Shown here one piece after another: positions 7,606 to 15,602 of a stretch of 33,748 bases of DNA; position 1 is the stretch's first letter; every line of letters begins with the position of its first letter. The translations under genes and the position numbers were made by a program. Below the pieces are notes generated by a model that made no database searches, was not told the DNA's origin, and saw nothing but the letters and a program-made list of their open reading frames with translations. The stretch comes from an uncultured Alphaproteobacteria bacterium (GTDB taxonomy: Bacteria > Pseudomonadota > Alphaproteobacteria > CAAHEQ01 > UBA3637). The stretch lies in NCBI GenBank assembly GCA_944392795.1, contig CALXXX010000020.1:1-33748 (forward strand), written 5' to 3'.

Positions 7606-9249
7606 TTATAACAAATTAGATTGCTCTATCGCTGCCCGAATAAAAGCTTTGAAAACGGGATGAGCCGCAAATGGTTTTGATTTAAATTCCGGATGAAATT
7701 GTCCCGCGAAGAAAAAAGGATGCGCTGGAATTTCAATAATTTCAGGCAATAAGCCATCCGGAGATTTTCCTGAAACAACAAAACCTTTTTCTAATAGTTT
7801 ATCTGCATAAGAAATATCCATTTCATACCGGTGACGATGCCGCTCATAAATCTTGTCAGCACCATCATAAATACGACTAGCCAGAGAACCGGGTTGCAAA
7901 ATACAAGGATAAGCTCCTAAGCGCATTGTGCCACCTAAATCTCCTTCATCCGGACGAATGGTCTTTTGCCCATCTTTTTCCCATACTTTCATACGTGTAA
8001 TGACCGCCGTACAATCAGAACCAAACTCACTGGAGCTGGCATTTTGGATACCAAGCAAATTTCGACAAGCTTCAACCACAGCCATTTGCATACCTAGGCA
8101 AATGCCGAAAAATGGTATTTTATGTGTTCTTGCATAAGTAATCGCTTTGATTTTCCCCTCTATTCCTCGAGAACCAAAGCCCCCTGGAACTAAAATACCA
8201 TCAAAAGGATTTAGTGTATGAGCGACTTCATCTTCCGTCAAAGGCTCTAGTTTTTCACTATCAACCCATTCAATATGCACTTTCGTTTTATTAGCAATCC
8301 CAGCGTGAACAAGTGCTTCTCTCAATGATTTATAAGCATCCGGTAAACCACAATATTTACCGACAACGGCAATTTTAACATCATGTTCAAAATTATTCAT
8401 TGTATCAATAATCTCATGCCATTTTGATAAATCCGGTTCGGGAGATTGCTCCAATAATCCGAAATGTTTTAAAACCTGTGTATCCAACCCTTGTTCATGG
8501 TAAGATAAAGGAATTTTATAAATATTATCTACATCTAATGCTGCAATCACATCATCTTTCGACACATTACAAAACAAACCTAATTTACGACGTTCATCTT
8601 GTCCTAAATTTACCTTACTGCGGCATAATAAAATATCAGCTTGAATACCAGACTCCAACAACTTCTTAACAGCTTGTTGAGTTGGCTTCGTTTTCAACTC
8701 TCCGGCTGTTTCAATATATGGCAGCAATGTTAAATAAACAAAGCAGCAATTATTTCGTCCTTTTTCGTTTGCAAATTGCCGAATAGCCTCCAAGAATAAA
8801 GTTCCTTCAATATCTCCGACGGTTCCTCCGACTTCATAAAGAACAAAATCTTCATCTGTGATATCTGATTCCAAAAAACTTTTAAGTTCATTAGTCACAT
8901 GAGGTATCATCTGAACAGTCGCGCCGAGATATTCTCCTTTACGCTCTTTAGTCAACACATTATAATAAATCTTGCCTCCGGATACGCTATCCGTCTTATG
9001 GCAAGAAACGCCGACAAAGCGCTCATAATGTCCCAAATCTAAATCTGTTTCTGCACCATCATCCGTAACGAAAACCTCTCCATGCTGATAAGGAGACATT
9101 GTTCCGGGATCAATATTCAAATAAGGATCCATTTTACGCATACGGACTTTGTATCCGCGTGCTTGTAATAGAGAACCGATAGCAGCTGAGGCGATTCCTT
9201 TTCCAAGACTTGACACAACCCCGCCTAAAATAAAAACATACCTTGCCAT
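7606..9249 (-). CDS. pyrG: CTP synthase
   Basis: PyrG makes CTP from UTP, ATP and glutamine. The N-terminal synthetase domain starts with the classical [17 protein letters not shown] and contains [14 protein letters not shown] and GGTVGDIE. The C-terminal class I glutamine amidotransferase domain has PGGFGSRG, the nucleophile Cys384 in FFGICLGMQ, and His519 and Glu521 in QFHPEF. At 547 residues it is full length. The ATG at 9249 follows AAGGAG with an 8-base spacer. It lies 66 bases downstream of rmuC on the same strand. That gap holds an A/T-only hairpin (TTTTGTTTT/AAAACAAAA, about 9264-9291) just upstream of the ribosome site, of unknown meaning. All catalytic residues are visible. Confidence 0.98.
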   Translation of the reverse strand: MARYVFILGGVVSSLGKGIASAAIGSLLQARGYKVRMRKMDPYLNIDPGTMSPYQHGEVFVTDDGAETDLDLGHYERFVGVSCHKTDSVSGGKIYYNVLTKERKGEYLGATVQMIPHVTNELKSFLESDITDEDFVLYEVGGTVGDIEGTLFLEAIRQFANEKGRNNCCFVYLTLLPYIETAGELKTKPTQQAVKKLLESGIQADILLCRSKVNLGQDERRKLGLFCNVSKDDVIAALDVDNIYKIPLSYHEQGLDTQVLKHFGLLEQSPEPDLSKWHEIIDTMNNFEHDVKIAVVGKYCGLPDAYKSLREALVHAGIANKTKVHIEWVDSEKLEPLTEDEVAHTLNPFDGILVPGGFGSRGIEGKIKAITYARTHKIPFFGICLGMQMAVVEACRNLLGIQNASSSEFGSDCTAVITRMKVWEKDGQKTIRPDEGDLGGTMRLGAYPCILQPGSLASRIYDGADKIYERHRHRYEMDISYADKLLEKGFVVSGKSPDGLLPEIIEIPAHPFFFAGQFHPEFKSKPFAAHPVFKAFIRAAIEQSNLL

Positions 9250-9315
9250 AGTCGATTCTCCTTATTTTGTTTTTTCTTTTCTAAAACAAAACCCCTTTGA
9301 AATCAACATAATTAT

Positions 9316-10464
9316 TTAGGAAAGATTTTCTTTGGAATACTCTAAACCAGGAATCGTTTCTTTTTCAATACCTTCTCCGACATTTCCGACATCGCGCAAT
9401 TTGCGTTCTATCGCACGGGTTCTTGTTCCGGCTTCGTCTAATGTTTTACCGGCTGCTTCAATATTCTTTTTAACTTTTTCAACCCACATACCGTACTTGT
9501 TAAATTCTGTTTTAACTTCTCCCAATGCTTGCCAAACTTCTCCTGAACGTTTCTGAATGGCCAATGTTCGAAAGCCCATTTGAAGACTGGTTAAAAAAGC
9601 GCCTAAAGTACTGGGACCCGTAATTGTAATTTTATAACTTTTCTGAACAGATGAAGACAAACCTGGACGGCGCATCACTTCAGCATAAAGAGCTTCTGTC
9701 GGTAAAAACATAATCGCAAAATCTGTCGTTTTAGGAACTTCAATATACTTATCATGAATACGCTTAGCTTCTGTTTTAATACGACGTTCTAAATCAATTG
9801 AAGCAGCTTCAACCGCTACCGCATCTCCTTTTTCAGAAGCGATAACCAAGCGCTCATAATCTTCATAAGGAAATTTTGCATCAATTGGTATTAACCCATC
9901 GGGTAAACAAACACAATATTCAACAAGCTCTGTTGTCCCCTCTTTTATTTTTACATTCTTCATATACTGATCCGGAGACAACATTTGCTCTAATAAAGCG
10001 CCTAATTGAACTTCTCCCCAAACACCTCTCGTCTTTACATTTGTTAAGACACGTTTTAAATCACCAACACCCATGGCTAAATTTTGCATTTCACCTAAAC
10101 CTTGATGAACTTTTTCCAAACGTTCTGATACCTGTGAAAAAGATTCTCCAATCCTTTTTTCCAATGTCGTTTGTAGTTTTTCATCAACAGTTGCCCGCAT
10201 TTGTTCAAGCTTTTGTGTATTCTCTGCTCGCAACTTATCCATATGTTCTTCAACAGTTTTACGCAAACTATCATTAAAGCTCAACAAACTGCCATTGAGT
10301 TCTTGACGCAATTGCATAGCATCTTCTTTATTCGTCCGCTCTAAACGACTTAAATCATCTGACACATCTTTTCGTGTATGAAGCGTCAACAAAACATACC
10401 CAACAAGAAATAAATTTATTGCCAATAAAACAAGCAAACTTATCAATATAATTTCAGTATTCAT
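9316..10464 (-). CDS. rmuC: DNA recombination protein RmuC
   Basis: RmuC-family proteins are membrane-tethered, coiled-coil proteins with a nuclease-like domain; in E. coli loss of rmuC raises inversion between short repeats. Here one N-terminal transmembrane helix (residues about 4-27) is followed by a long heptad-rich coiled coil (about 35-135). The conserved RmuC domain follows, with GVWGEVQLGALLEQML, the PIDAKFPYEDYE motif and FLPTEALYAE. The C-terminal tail is a further helical region. Length 382 is usual. The gene is read toward pyrG, 66 bases away, so the two may share a transcript. The 307 bases upstream separate it from divergent aspS and must contain its promoter; I did not find a convincing one on the minus strand. 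Confidence 0.94.
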   Translation of the reverse strand: MNTEIILISLLVLLAINLFLVGYVLLTLHTRKDVSDDLSRLERTNKEDAMQLRQELNGSLLSFNDSLRKTVEEHMDKLRAENTQKLEQMRATVDEKLQTTLEKRIGESFSQVSERLEKVHQGLGEMQNLAMGVGDLKRVLTNVKTRGVWGEVQLGALLEQMLSPDQYMKNVKIKEGTTELVEYCVCLPDGLIPIDAKFPYEDYERLVIASEKGDAVAVEAASIDLERRIKTEAKRIHDKYIEVPKTTDFAIMFLPTEALYAEVMRRPGLSSSVQKSYKITITGPSTLGAFLTSLQMGFRTLAIQKRSGEVWQALGEVKTEFNKYGMWVEKVKKNIEAAGKTLDEAGTRTRAIERKLRDVGNVGEGIEKETIPGLEYSKENLS

Positions 10465-10552
10465 CTTTTTCCCTTTCTGTTTTCAATAGTATAAAACAAT
10501 CCCTTTCTTCCGCCAAGTTTTTCTTTTAAACAAACGACTTTTCCATTTTTCC

Positions 10553-10580
10553 TTGCAAAATTTTTTCTTAGGTGTATATT
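10553..10580 (+). promoter_or_regulatory. Predicted promoter for the aspS leader
   Basis: TTGCAA (10553-10558) and TATATT (10575-10580) are separated by 16 bases. Initiation would fall near 10587, only a few bases before the first paired base of the structured leader (10592). That agreement between promoter and RNA start is the main support. Confidence 0.55.
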
Positions 10581-10586
10581 ACTTTC

Positions 10587-10771
10587 CATCTGCGTTGATG
10601 CCGATGACACGGCGGAGCTAAAGGAAGAACAGGCTATAGCCTTACTAGAACCTTTCGGGTGTGCCCGTTATAGCGCGTTTTAAGGCGGTTGCGATTAGTC
10701 AAGACCGTAAAGTAAGGTGGCACCGCGGACGAAATTCGCCCTTACACTTAAACAAATTGAAGGATATTAAA
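10587..10771 (+). promoter_or_regulatory. T-box-like riboswitch leader of aspS
   Basis: The end of the leader reads as a T-box antiterminator/antisequestrator. Helix A1 is GTAAGG (10712-10717) with CCTTAC (10740-10745). The 7-base bulge is TGGCACC (10718-10724), whose TGGC would pair with a tRNA GCCA end. Helix A2 is GCGGA (10725-10729) with TTCGC (10735-10739), closing a 5-base loop. This matches the T-box consensus GGTGGNACCGCG. Just upstream is a stem III-like hairpin, CGGTT (10686-10690)/GACCG (10703-10707). Further 5' are GCGTTG (10592-10597)/TAGCGC (10671-10676), GCCG-ATGACA-CGGC (10600-10613) with GAC, an Asp codon, in the loop, and CGGG-TGTG-CCCG (10656-10667). No T-run terminator follows. 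CCTT of A1 (10740-10743) can instead pair with the ribosome site AAGG (10760-10763), which suggests translational control. The antiterminator is seen; the stem I fold and the ligand (tRNA-Asp) are inferred. Confidence 0.72.
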
Positions 10772-12559
10772 ATGCATATATACAGAACACATACATGTGC
10801 TGCGCTTCGTGCAGAAGATGCTGGCAAATCAGTTCGTTTATCCGGTTGGATACACTCTAAAAGAGATCATGGGAATCTATTATTTATCGATTTACGAGAC
10901 CATTATGGTATCACTCAATGTGTCGCCGACACATCCAGCCCCTATTTTGAAACTCTCACTAAAATCAGACCAGAGAGCGTTATCAGAATAGATGGAACGG
11001 TTGTTTTACGTGAAGGAAATACAATTAACGAAAAACTACCAACGGGACAAATTGAAGTTAAAATCAATGATATGGAAATTTTATCCGAAGCAGATGTACT
11101 CCCAATGCAAGTCAATGGCGACGCGGCGGATTTATCCGAAGAACAACGTTTAACATATCGTTTCTTAGATTTACGTCGTGAGAAACCTCATGCCAACATT
11201 ATGCTTCGTTCTCAATTTATTCAAAGTCTCCGTCAAAAAATGTGGGCTGCAGGTTTTACAGAATTTCAGACACCTATTTTAACAGCTTCTTCTCCAGAAG
11301 GCGCTCGCGACTTTTTAGTTCCCAGTCGTTTACATCCGGGAGAATTCTATGCTTTACCGCAAGCACCTCAGCAATTCAAACAACTGTTGATGGTATCCGG
11401 CTTTGATCGCTACTTCCAAGTTGCTCCTTGTTTCCGAGATGAAGACAGCCGCGCAGACAGAAGTCCTGGAGAATTTTATCAATTGGATATTGAAATGTCT
11501 TTTGTCACGCAACAAGATATTTTTGACGCCGTTGGTCCTGTTATGCAACAAACGTTCTCTGAATTAGCCGGAGAACGAAAAGTTTCCCCATATCCGTTCC
11601 GCGAAATTCCTTTCGATGAAGCCATGTTAACCTATGGAACAGATAAACCTGATTTAAGAAATCCTCTTTTAATTAAAGATGTGACAGAAGTATTTAAAGA
11701 CTCTGGATTTGGCATTTTCGCATCGATGATTGAAAAAGGTGCTTTTGTCAGAGCCATTAAAGCTCCGGCCGCGGCCGACAAACCACGCAGTTGGTTTGAT
11801 AAGCTTGGCAATTGGGCCAAAGAAGAAGGTTTCGGTGGCCTAGCTTATATTGGTTGGACAGCGGAAGGAACAAAAGGACCTGTTGCTAAAAATTTAGATG
11901 AATCACGATTACAAATGATTAAAACAATTTGTGAAGTGAATGAAGGAGATGTCGTCTTTTTCGTTGCCGGAAAAGGAAATAAAACAGCTAAATTTGCAGG
12001 TCGAGTTCGCACGACTTTAGGTGAAGAGCTCAATTTAATAGATACAAAGCAATTTATTTTCTGTTGGGTCACCGATTTCCCATTCTATGAAGAAAACGAA
12101 GAAACAGGTGTGATTGAGTTCTCTCATAATCCTTTTTCTATGCCTCAAGGAGGAATGGAAGCTTTACTCAACAAAAATCCATTAGAAATAAAAGCTTATC
12201 AATTCGATATGGTTTGCAATGGTATTGAAATTCTATCCGGAGCCATTCGAAACCATCGTGATGATATTATGTACAAAGCTTTTGAAATCGCAGGATACGG
12301 AAAAGAAGTCGTTGAACAAAAATTTGGCGGCATGCTGAATGCGTTTAAATATGGAGCTCCTCCACATGGTGGTTGTGCTTTTGGTATTGATCGATTAGTG
12401 ATGCTGTTAGCTGAAGAAGATTACATTCGAGAAGTCATTGCATTCCCACTCAATCAAAAAGGTCAAGATTTATTAATGCATGCCCCAGCTCCGGTGACAG
12501 AACTGCAACTACGAGAGTCGCATATTAAATTGAGACGTCCGGAAAACAAAGAAAACTAA
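10772..12559 (+). CDS. aspS: Aspartyl-tRNA synthetase (bacterial type)
   Basis: AspS charges tRNA-Asp, and in many alphaproteobacteria also tRNA-Asn. From the N-terminus: the OB-fold anticodon domain ([21 protein letters not shown]), a hinge, class II motif 1 near residue 150, motif 2 ([19 protein letters not shown]), the bacterial GAD insertion (about 300-410), and motif 3 ([14 protein letters not shown]). Signature stretches such as [19 protein letters not shown] are typical of alphaproteobacterial AspRS, so the gene looks native. I place the start at ATG 10772 (595 residues) because AAGGA at 10760-10764 is 7 bases away. An in-frame GTG at 10661 would translate the structured leader and is rejected. 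Regulation is probably through the T-box-like leader. A perfect terminator follows. Confidence 0.97.
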   Translation: MHIYRTHTCAALRAEDAGKSVRLSGWIHSKRDHGNLLFIDLRDHYGITQCVADTSSPYFETLTKIRPESVIRIDGTVVLREGNTINEKLPTGQIEVKINDMEILSEADVLPMQVNGDAADLSEEQRLTYRFLDLRREKPHANIMLRSQFIQSLRQKMWAAGFTEFQTPILTASSPEGARDFLVPSRLHPGEFYALPQAPQQFKQLLMVSGFDRYFQVAPCFRDEDSRADRSPGEFYQLDIEMSFVTQQDIFDAVGPVMQQTFSELAGERKVSPYPFREIPFDEAMLTYGTDKPDLRNPLLIKDVTEVFKDSGFGIFASMIEKGAFVRAIKAPAAADKPRSWFDKLGNWAKEEGFGGLAYIGWTAEGTKGPVAKNLDESRLQMIKTICEVNEGDVVFFVAGKGNKTAKFAGRVRTTLGEELNLIDTKQFIFCWVTDFPFYEENEETGVIEFSHNPFSMPQGGMEALLNKNPLEIKAYQFDMVCNGIEILSGAIRNHRDDIMYKAFEIAGYGKEVVEQKFGGMLNAFKYGAPPHGGCAFGIDRLVMLLAEEDYIREVIAFPLNQKGQDLLMHAPAPVTELQLRESHIKLRRPENKEN

Positions 12560-12570
12560 TCATTCCATAA

Positions 12571-12599
12571 AAAATAGCCTGCTTTTTGCAGGCTATTTT
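12571..12599 (+). terminator. Rho-independent terminator after aspS
   Basis: A perfect 12-bp stem, AAAATAGCCTGC (12571-12582) with GCAGGCTATTTT (12588-12599), closes a TTTTT loop. The 3' arm ends in a T-run and the 5' A-run would serve the other strand. It starts 11 bases after the aspS stop and insulates it from the tRNA gene. Confidence 0.9.
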
Positions 12600-12700
12600 A
12601 AATATTAAAGAGATTTTTTGAAAATTCTCTAAACAGAAATATCTCCTTAATAAAGCCGTCAACAAAACAATTTTTATAAAACAACATTGATATTTTTTAC

Positions 12701-12729
12701 TTGCATTTGAAAGATTTTTTGTGTATATA
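12701..12729 (+). promoter_or_regulatory. Predicted promoter for the tRNA-Ser gene
   Basis: TTGCAT (12701-12706) and TATATA (12724-12729) have a 17-base spacer. A start near 12737 would lie a few bases before the mature tRNA 5' end at 12741, as expected for a stable RNA promoter. Confidence 0.65.
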
Positions 12730-12740
12730 AAAGTCTCATT

Positions 12741-12831
12741 GGATGGGTGGCCGAGTGGTTGAAGGCGCACGCCTGGAAAGCGTGTTTAGGTCTAAAGCCT
12801 AACGGAGGTTCGAATCCTCTCCCATCCGCCA
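12741..12831 (+). tRNA. tRNA-Ser (anticodon GGA)
   Basis: The cloverleaf is complete. The acceptor stem is GGATGGG with CCCATCC, the discriminator base is G, and CCA is encoded. The anticodon stem is CACGC (12768-12772) with GCGTG (12780-12784), and the loop CTGGAAA gives anticodon GGA (12775-12777), reading UCC and UCU. A long variable arm (TTAGG/CCTAA, in 12786-12802) marks a class II serine tRNA. The T-arm GGTTCGAATCC is standard. No intron is present. The MGMT gene starts 24 bases downstream and may be cotranscribed. Confidence 0.97.
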
Positions 12832-12855
12832 CTTCTTAGTATCCAAGCAAGCTCC

Positions 12856-13170
12856 ATGAATTTTAACGAAAAAATTTATAAAATCGTTTGTCAAATTCCA
12901 AAAGGAAAAGTCGCTTCTTATGGTCAAATCGCAGCTTTAGCTGGATATCCCAGAGCAGCAAGAGCTGTTGGATATGCACTACATACCAATCCCAAACCAG
13001 GTGTCATTCCTTGTCATCGCGTTGTTAATAAAGAAGGACGAATTGCTCCGGCTTTTGCATTCGGAGGACCTGAAGAACAAGCAAATCTTTTAAGAGCTGA
13101 AGGTGTCGTTGTTTCCGAAACAGGTTATGTGAATATGAAGCAATATTTATGGCATCCCTCTTCATTTTAA
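12856..13170 (+). CDS. Single-domain MGMT-family DNA methyltransferase-like protein
   Basis: At 104 residues this is only the C-terminal, DNA-binding and active-site domain of O6-alkylguanine-DNA alkyltransferases. Visible are the helix-turn-helix region with IPKGKVASYGQIAALAG, the arginine finger in PRAARAVGYAL, and the active site IPCHRVV with Cys53. Because Cys is kept, it is not an alkyltransferase-like (ATL) protein, which has Trp or another residue there. It could transfer alkyl groups from O6-alkylguanine to itself, or it could flag lesions for nucleotide excision repair as ATLs do; the sequence does not decide. The N-terminal domain of Ada/Ogt is missing. There is no strong ribosome site before the ATG at 12856. 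It sits between the tRNA-Ser gene and the kinase/PHP/GH77 operon. Confidence 0.87.
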   Translation: MNFNEKIYKIVCQIPKGKVASYGQIAALAGYPRAARAVGYALHTNPKPGVIPCHRVVNKEGRIAPAFAFGGPEEQANLLRAEGVVVSETGYVNMKQYLWHPSSF

Positions 13171-13222
13171 TCTTGCTTTTTAATGCCTTTTTCTTTACAT
13201 TAGGGTTGAAAGGGGAGAAAAA

Positions 13223-14401
13223 ATGGCATTTTCACCTGCGGTTGAGGCATTTCTAAAAAAAAATAATAAAGCAGAAGATCCTTTGGATGTGTTCCTGCGT
13301 GTTTTATTACGCGACAAAAAAAAGGCTTTTAAGTTTATTGAATTGTTAATGGATGATAAGCTCAGTCAAAATGACAATGCCGTTGCGATTGAAGAATCCT
13401 TTAAAACGCGAGAAGATTTTTTACTATGGTATTATAACTACTACATGGATTTTTATCCCTTATGGTTTCGGTATAAATGGGACAAAGGAGATATTGAAGA
13501 TTGCGTCAAAATGCTCCCAACTATCACACCTTGGGCCTTTGAAGATAAATCTCCGACAAAAGATATTGGCGAAATTCCAAAAGATTTTGGAACAAAAGAA
13601 GATTTCTTAAACTTAATTGACAAATTGACAGAATCTCAAGCCGTTACAGACTTCCGGCGCATCAAAGATATGGAAGTTCATGAACCGGATTCATTATTGT
13701 CTGATAAACAAAAAAATCAGAAACGGAATGTTGATAATTTAGCCGAAAAAACCAAAGTGGTAAAACGCTTACTGAAAGAGCAAATGGCTCATGACTTTGT
13801 CGTTGAAGTCAATACCAAAAAGTTTCGTATTCATCCTTTATTCAATCCGGTATCCAATAAAATTGTTGTTCGTGTTCAAACACCTAACCGACATAAATAT
13901 ATAATTAAATTTTCTCAGGATAATATTAAACAAATTCAGACAGATGCCATGAGAAAAAGCCATGAAAATCAACTTATCCGAGCAGATTCACCCTACTCTA
14001 ACGCAATGTTGGATTTTTATCTCAAATTAAATGACTGTCCTATGGCGCCACAAATTTTATACTATAATTTTGTTTATGATGTTGTCCTTTATCGTGAAAC
14101 GAATGGGACAACTTTTCATTTTCCAAACCGTAAACACACTTATAAAAATCCAGTTGACTTTAACAAAAACATTGTTCCCGCTATTTCAAAACTAGGTGTC
14201 TATATTAATGATATTCGCGATTCTAATTTTCTACAGTGTAAATCACCTCGAACACCTCAATTGATTGATGCTGGACATGTCACTTACGCCAACATACTTA
14301 ATCCCGGTTTGCCCGGATACGTCATGAATATTGGTAATCTTTGCGGAAAGGATGCAATTATTCATTTTGGAGCACTGTACTTATGGAAAGAGAAACGTTA
14401 A
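13223..14401 (+). CDS. Unknown protein with a cryptic protein-kinase-like fold
   Basis: No family name comes to mind for this 392-residue soluble protein. The N-terminal 180 residues are helical, charged and unfamiliar. The C-terminal half has an ordered set of residues like a kinase/aminoglycoside-phosphotransferase fold: a beta-3 Lys in HKYIIKF (Lys229), a helix-C Glu (Glu248 is a candidate), a hinge-like strand DVVLYRETNG, a catalytic loop YINDIRDSNFL with Asp330 and Asn335 in the D-x4-N spacing of HRDxxxxN, and a metal-binding Asp349 in PQLIDAGHV in place of DFG. No full Gly-rich loop is evident. AAAGGGGAGAAAAA precedes the ATG. The gene is first in an operon; the next gene starts 19 bases before its stop. 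The kinase fold is inference from motif order; the substrate is unknown. Confidence 0.8.
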   Translation: MAFSPAVEAFLKKNNKAEDPLDVFLRVLLRDKKKAFKFIELLMDDKLSQNDNAVAIEESFKTREDFLLWYYNYYMDFYPLWFRYKWDKGDIEDCVKMLPTITPWAFEDKSPTKDIGEIPKDFGTKEDFLNLIDKLTESQAVTDFRRIKDMEVHEPDSLLSDKQKNQKRNVDNLAEKTKVVKRLLKEQMAHDFVVEVNTKKFRIHPLFNPVSNKIVVRVQTPNRHKYIIKFSQDNIKQIQTDAMRKSHENQLIRADSPYSNAMLDFYLKLNDCPMAPQILYYNFVYDVVLYRETNGTTFHFPNRKHTYKNPVDFNKNIVPAISKLGVYINDIRDSNFLQCKSPRTPQLIDAGHVTYANILNPGLPGYVMNIGNLCGKDAIIHFGALYLWKEKR

Positions 14402-15597
14402 AACAAGTTTTTTGGGACAGATTGTTTTTTTATCCGACCGATGCCCATTATATTCAAGCTTTAGCTTCTAATCTTGAATTGAAAAAAGGAGAAGAATACC
14501 GTTTATTTTCCGTCATGGGAGCTCAAGAACTCAGTAATACACTTCCTCTTGCCACATACAGGAATTTTCAAGCGATTCAACCAAATGATCCTCTTTTTCG
14601 TTTTAATTTACATTTACATACAGAAGCATCAGATGGTGCATTTAAAGTTAAAGAACTCTTAGAACAAGCAGCAGCTTATGCTGATATAATTGCACCTCTT
14701 GTCAAAAAAGATGGTATGCCTCCTTTAACCATTGCCGTGACAGATCATGATTGTATGGATAGTCTTATTCCCGTCTTAAAAGAATTAACACGCCATTATG
14801 AAAAATATCAAAACTTGCGTATTGTCCTTGGAATTGAAATGGGAGCTGTTTGGAAAGAACAAACAATGCAACGTGTTCCTATGGAATATGAACTGATGTT
14901 TTATGGTGTAAACCCTTTTGATGTCTCTATTCAAGATTTCCTACAATCACATCAAGAAAAACGCAATGCGGCGCGTGATGAAATTATTCATCGTTTATCC
15001 GAACGCTATCCGTTCTTTGGTATATCAAAAGAAGATGCTTTTGCTCAAGATCCTTTACTTCTTAAAAATCAAGGATTGGGGTATGCTGAACGTTTAACAA
15101 AATATGCCATCTCAAAAGTTGCTGACACAACGCAAAATGAAGAAATTAAACGCATTTGTCACAGCCTTAATCATCATTTTAATCCACCGGCAGAGATGGA
15201 TCCCTATCAAAGCACAGATGATATTTTTAATTTATGGCTTCAATCCGGTTTTGGCTTTTTAGGCGTAGCCCATCCGGCTAAAATCAATGCCGGCAAATTT
15301 TTAAGTCAAAGTTTTATTGATTTTTGTAATAATCGCTGTTTAGATGCTGGTCAAGAAATGTTATGGCGTTTTATGTTAATGCTTAAAAATAAAGGAAACA
15401 GAGCTCTGGAAACGAATTATCAGTTTGATAACGCTTCTTTGCAAGAAGCTCAAAAGATGATAACGGGCGAAATTCCAGTGGACCCCGAGTATGGAGCTTA
15501 CCGTTGGCTTAAATTGTTTAATGATTTTCAAAATATTTACGGCCTTTTAGGCGCCGGAGGATATGATACACATAATAAGTTGATTACGGCGAGGTGA
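14383..15597 (+). CDS. PHP-domain phosphoesterase
   Basis: This 404-residue protein has the polymerase-and-histidinol-phosphatase (PHP) metal-binding motifs in order: NLHLHTEASDG with His77, His79 and Asp84; VTDHDCMD with Asp121, His122 and Asp123; LGIEMG with Glu152; GVAHPAK; and the C-terminal GYDTHNK. PHP proteins are trinuclear-metal phosphoesterases acting on small phosphate esters or nucleic acids. Ahead of the PHP domain are about 70 unfamiliar residues. I chose ATG 14383, which lies inside the end of the kinase-like gene (19-base overlap) with GGAG about 10 bases upstream; TTG 14341 is less likely. The stop overlaps a GTG just before the next gene. Position between a kinase-like gene and a glucanotransferase suggests a sugar-phosphate or phosphoglucan substrate, but this is only inference. 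Confidence 0.88.
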   Translation: MERETLKQVFWDRLFFYPTDAHYIQALASNLELKKGEEYRLFSVMGAQELSNTLPLATYRNFQAIQPNDPLFRFNLHLHTEASDGAFKVKELLEQAAAYADIIAPLVKKDGMPPLTIAVTDHDCMDSLIPVLKELTRHYEKYQNLRIVLGIEMGAVWKEQTMQRVPMEYELMFYGVNPFDVSIQDFLQSHQEKRNAARDEIIHRLSERYPFFGISKEDAFAQDPLLLKNQGLGYAERLTKYAISKVADTTQNEEIKRICHSLNHHFNPPAEMDPYQSTDDIFNLWLQSGFGFLGVAHPAKINAGKFLSQSFIDFCNNRCLDAGQEMLWRFMLMLKNKGNRALETNYQFDNASLQEAQKMITGEIPVDPEYGAYRWLKLFNDFQNIYGLLGAGGYDTHNKLITAR

Positions 15598-15602
15598 GGT
15601 TC

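Noticed and set aside
9264-9291. A/T-only hairpin upstream of pyrG as a regulatory element
   Set aside because: A TTTTGTTTT/AAAACAAAA repeat can arise by chance in this AT-rich sequence, and no T-run or known pyrG control motif accompanies it.
10592-10676. A canonical stem I fold with specifier GTT at 10667-10669
   Set aside because: GTT is a Val codon, inconsistent with aspS, and the pairing leaves no proper internal loop. I keep only the local hairpins and treat stem I as unresolved.
10661-10771. N-terminal extension of AspS starting at GTG 10661
   Set aside because: It translates the structured leader, has no ribosome site, and AspRS proteins begin at the ATG at 10772, which has AAGGA upstream.
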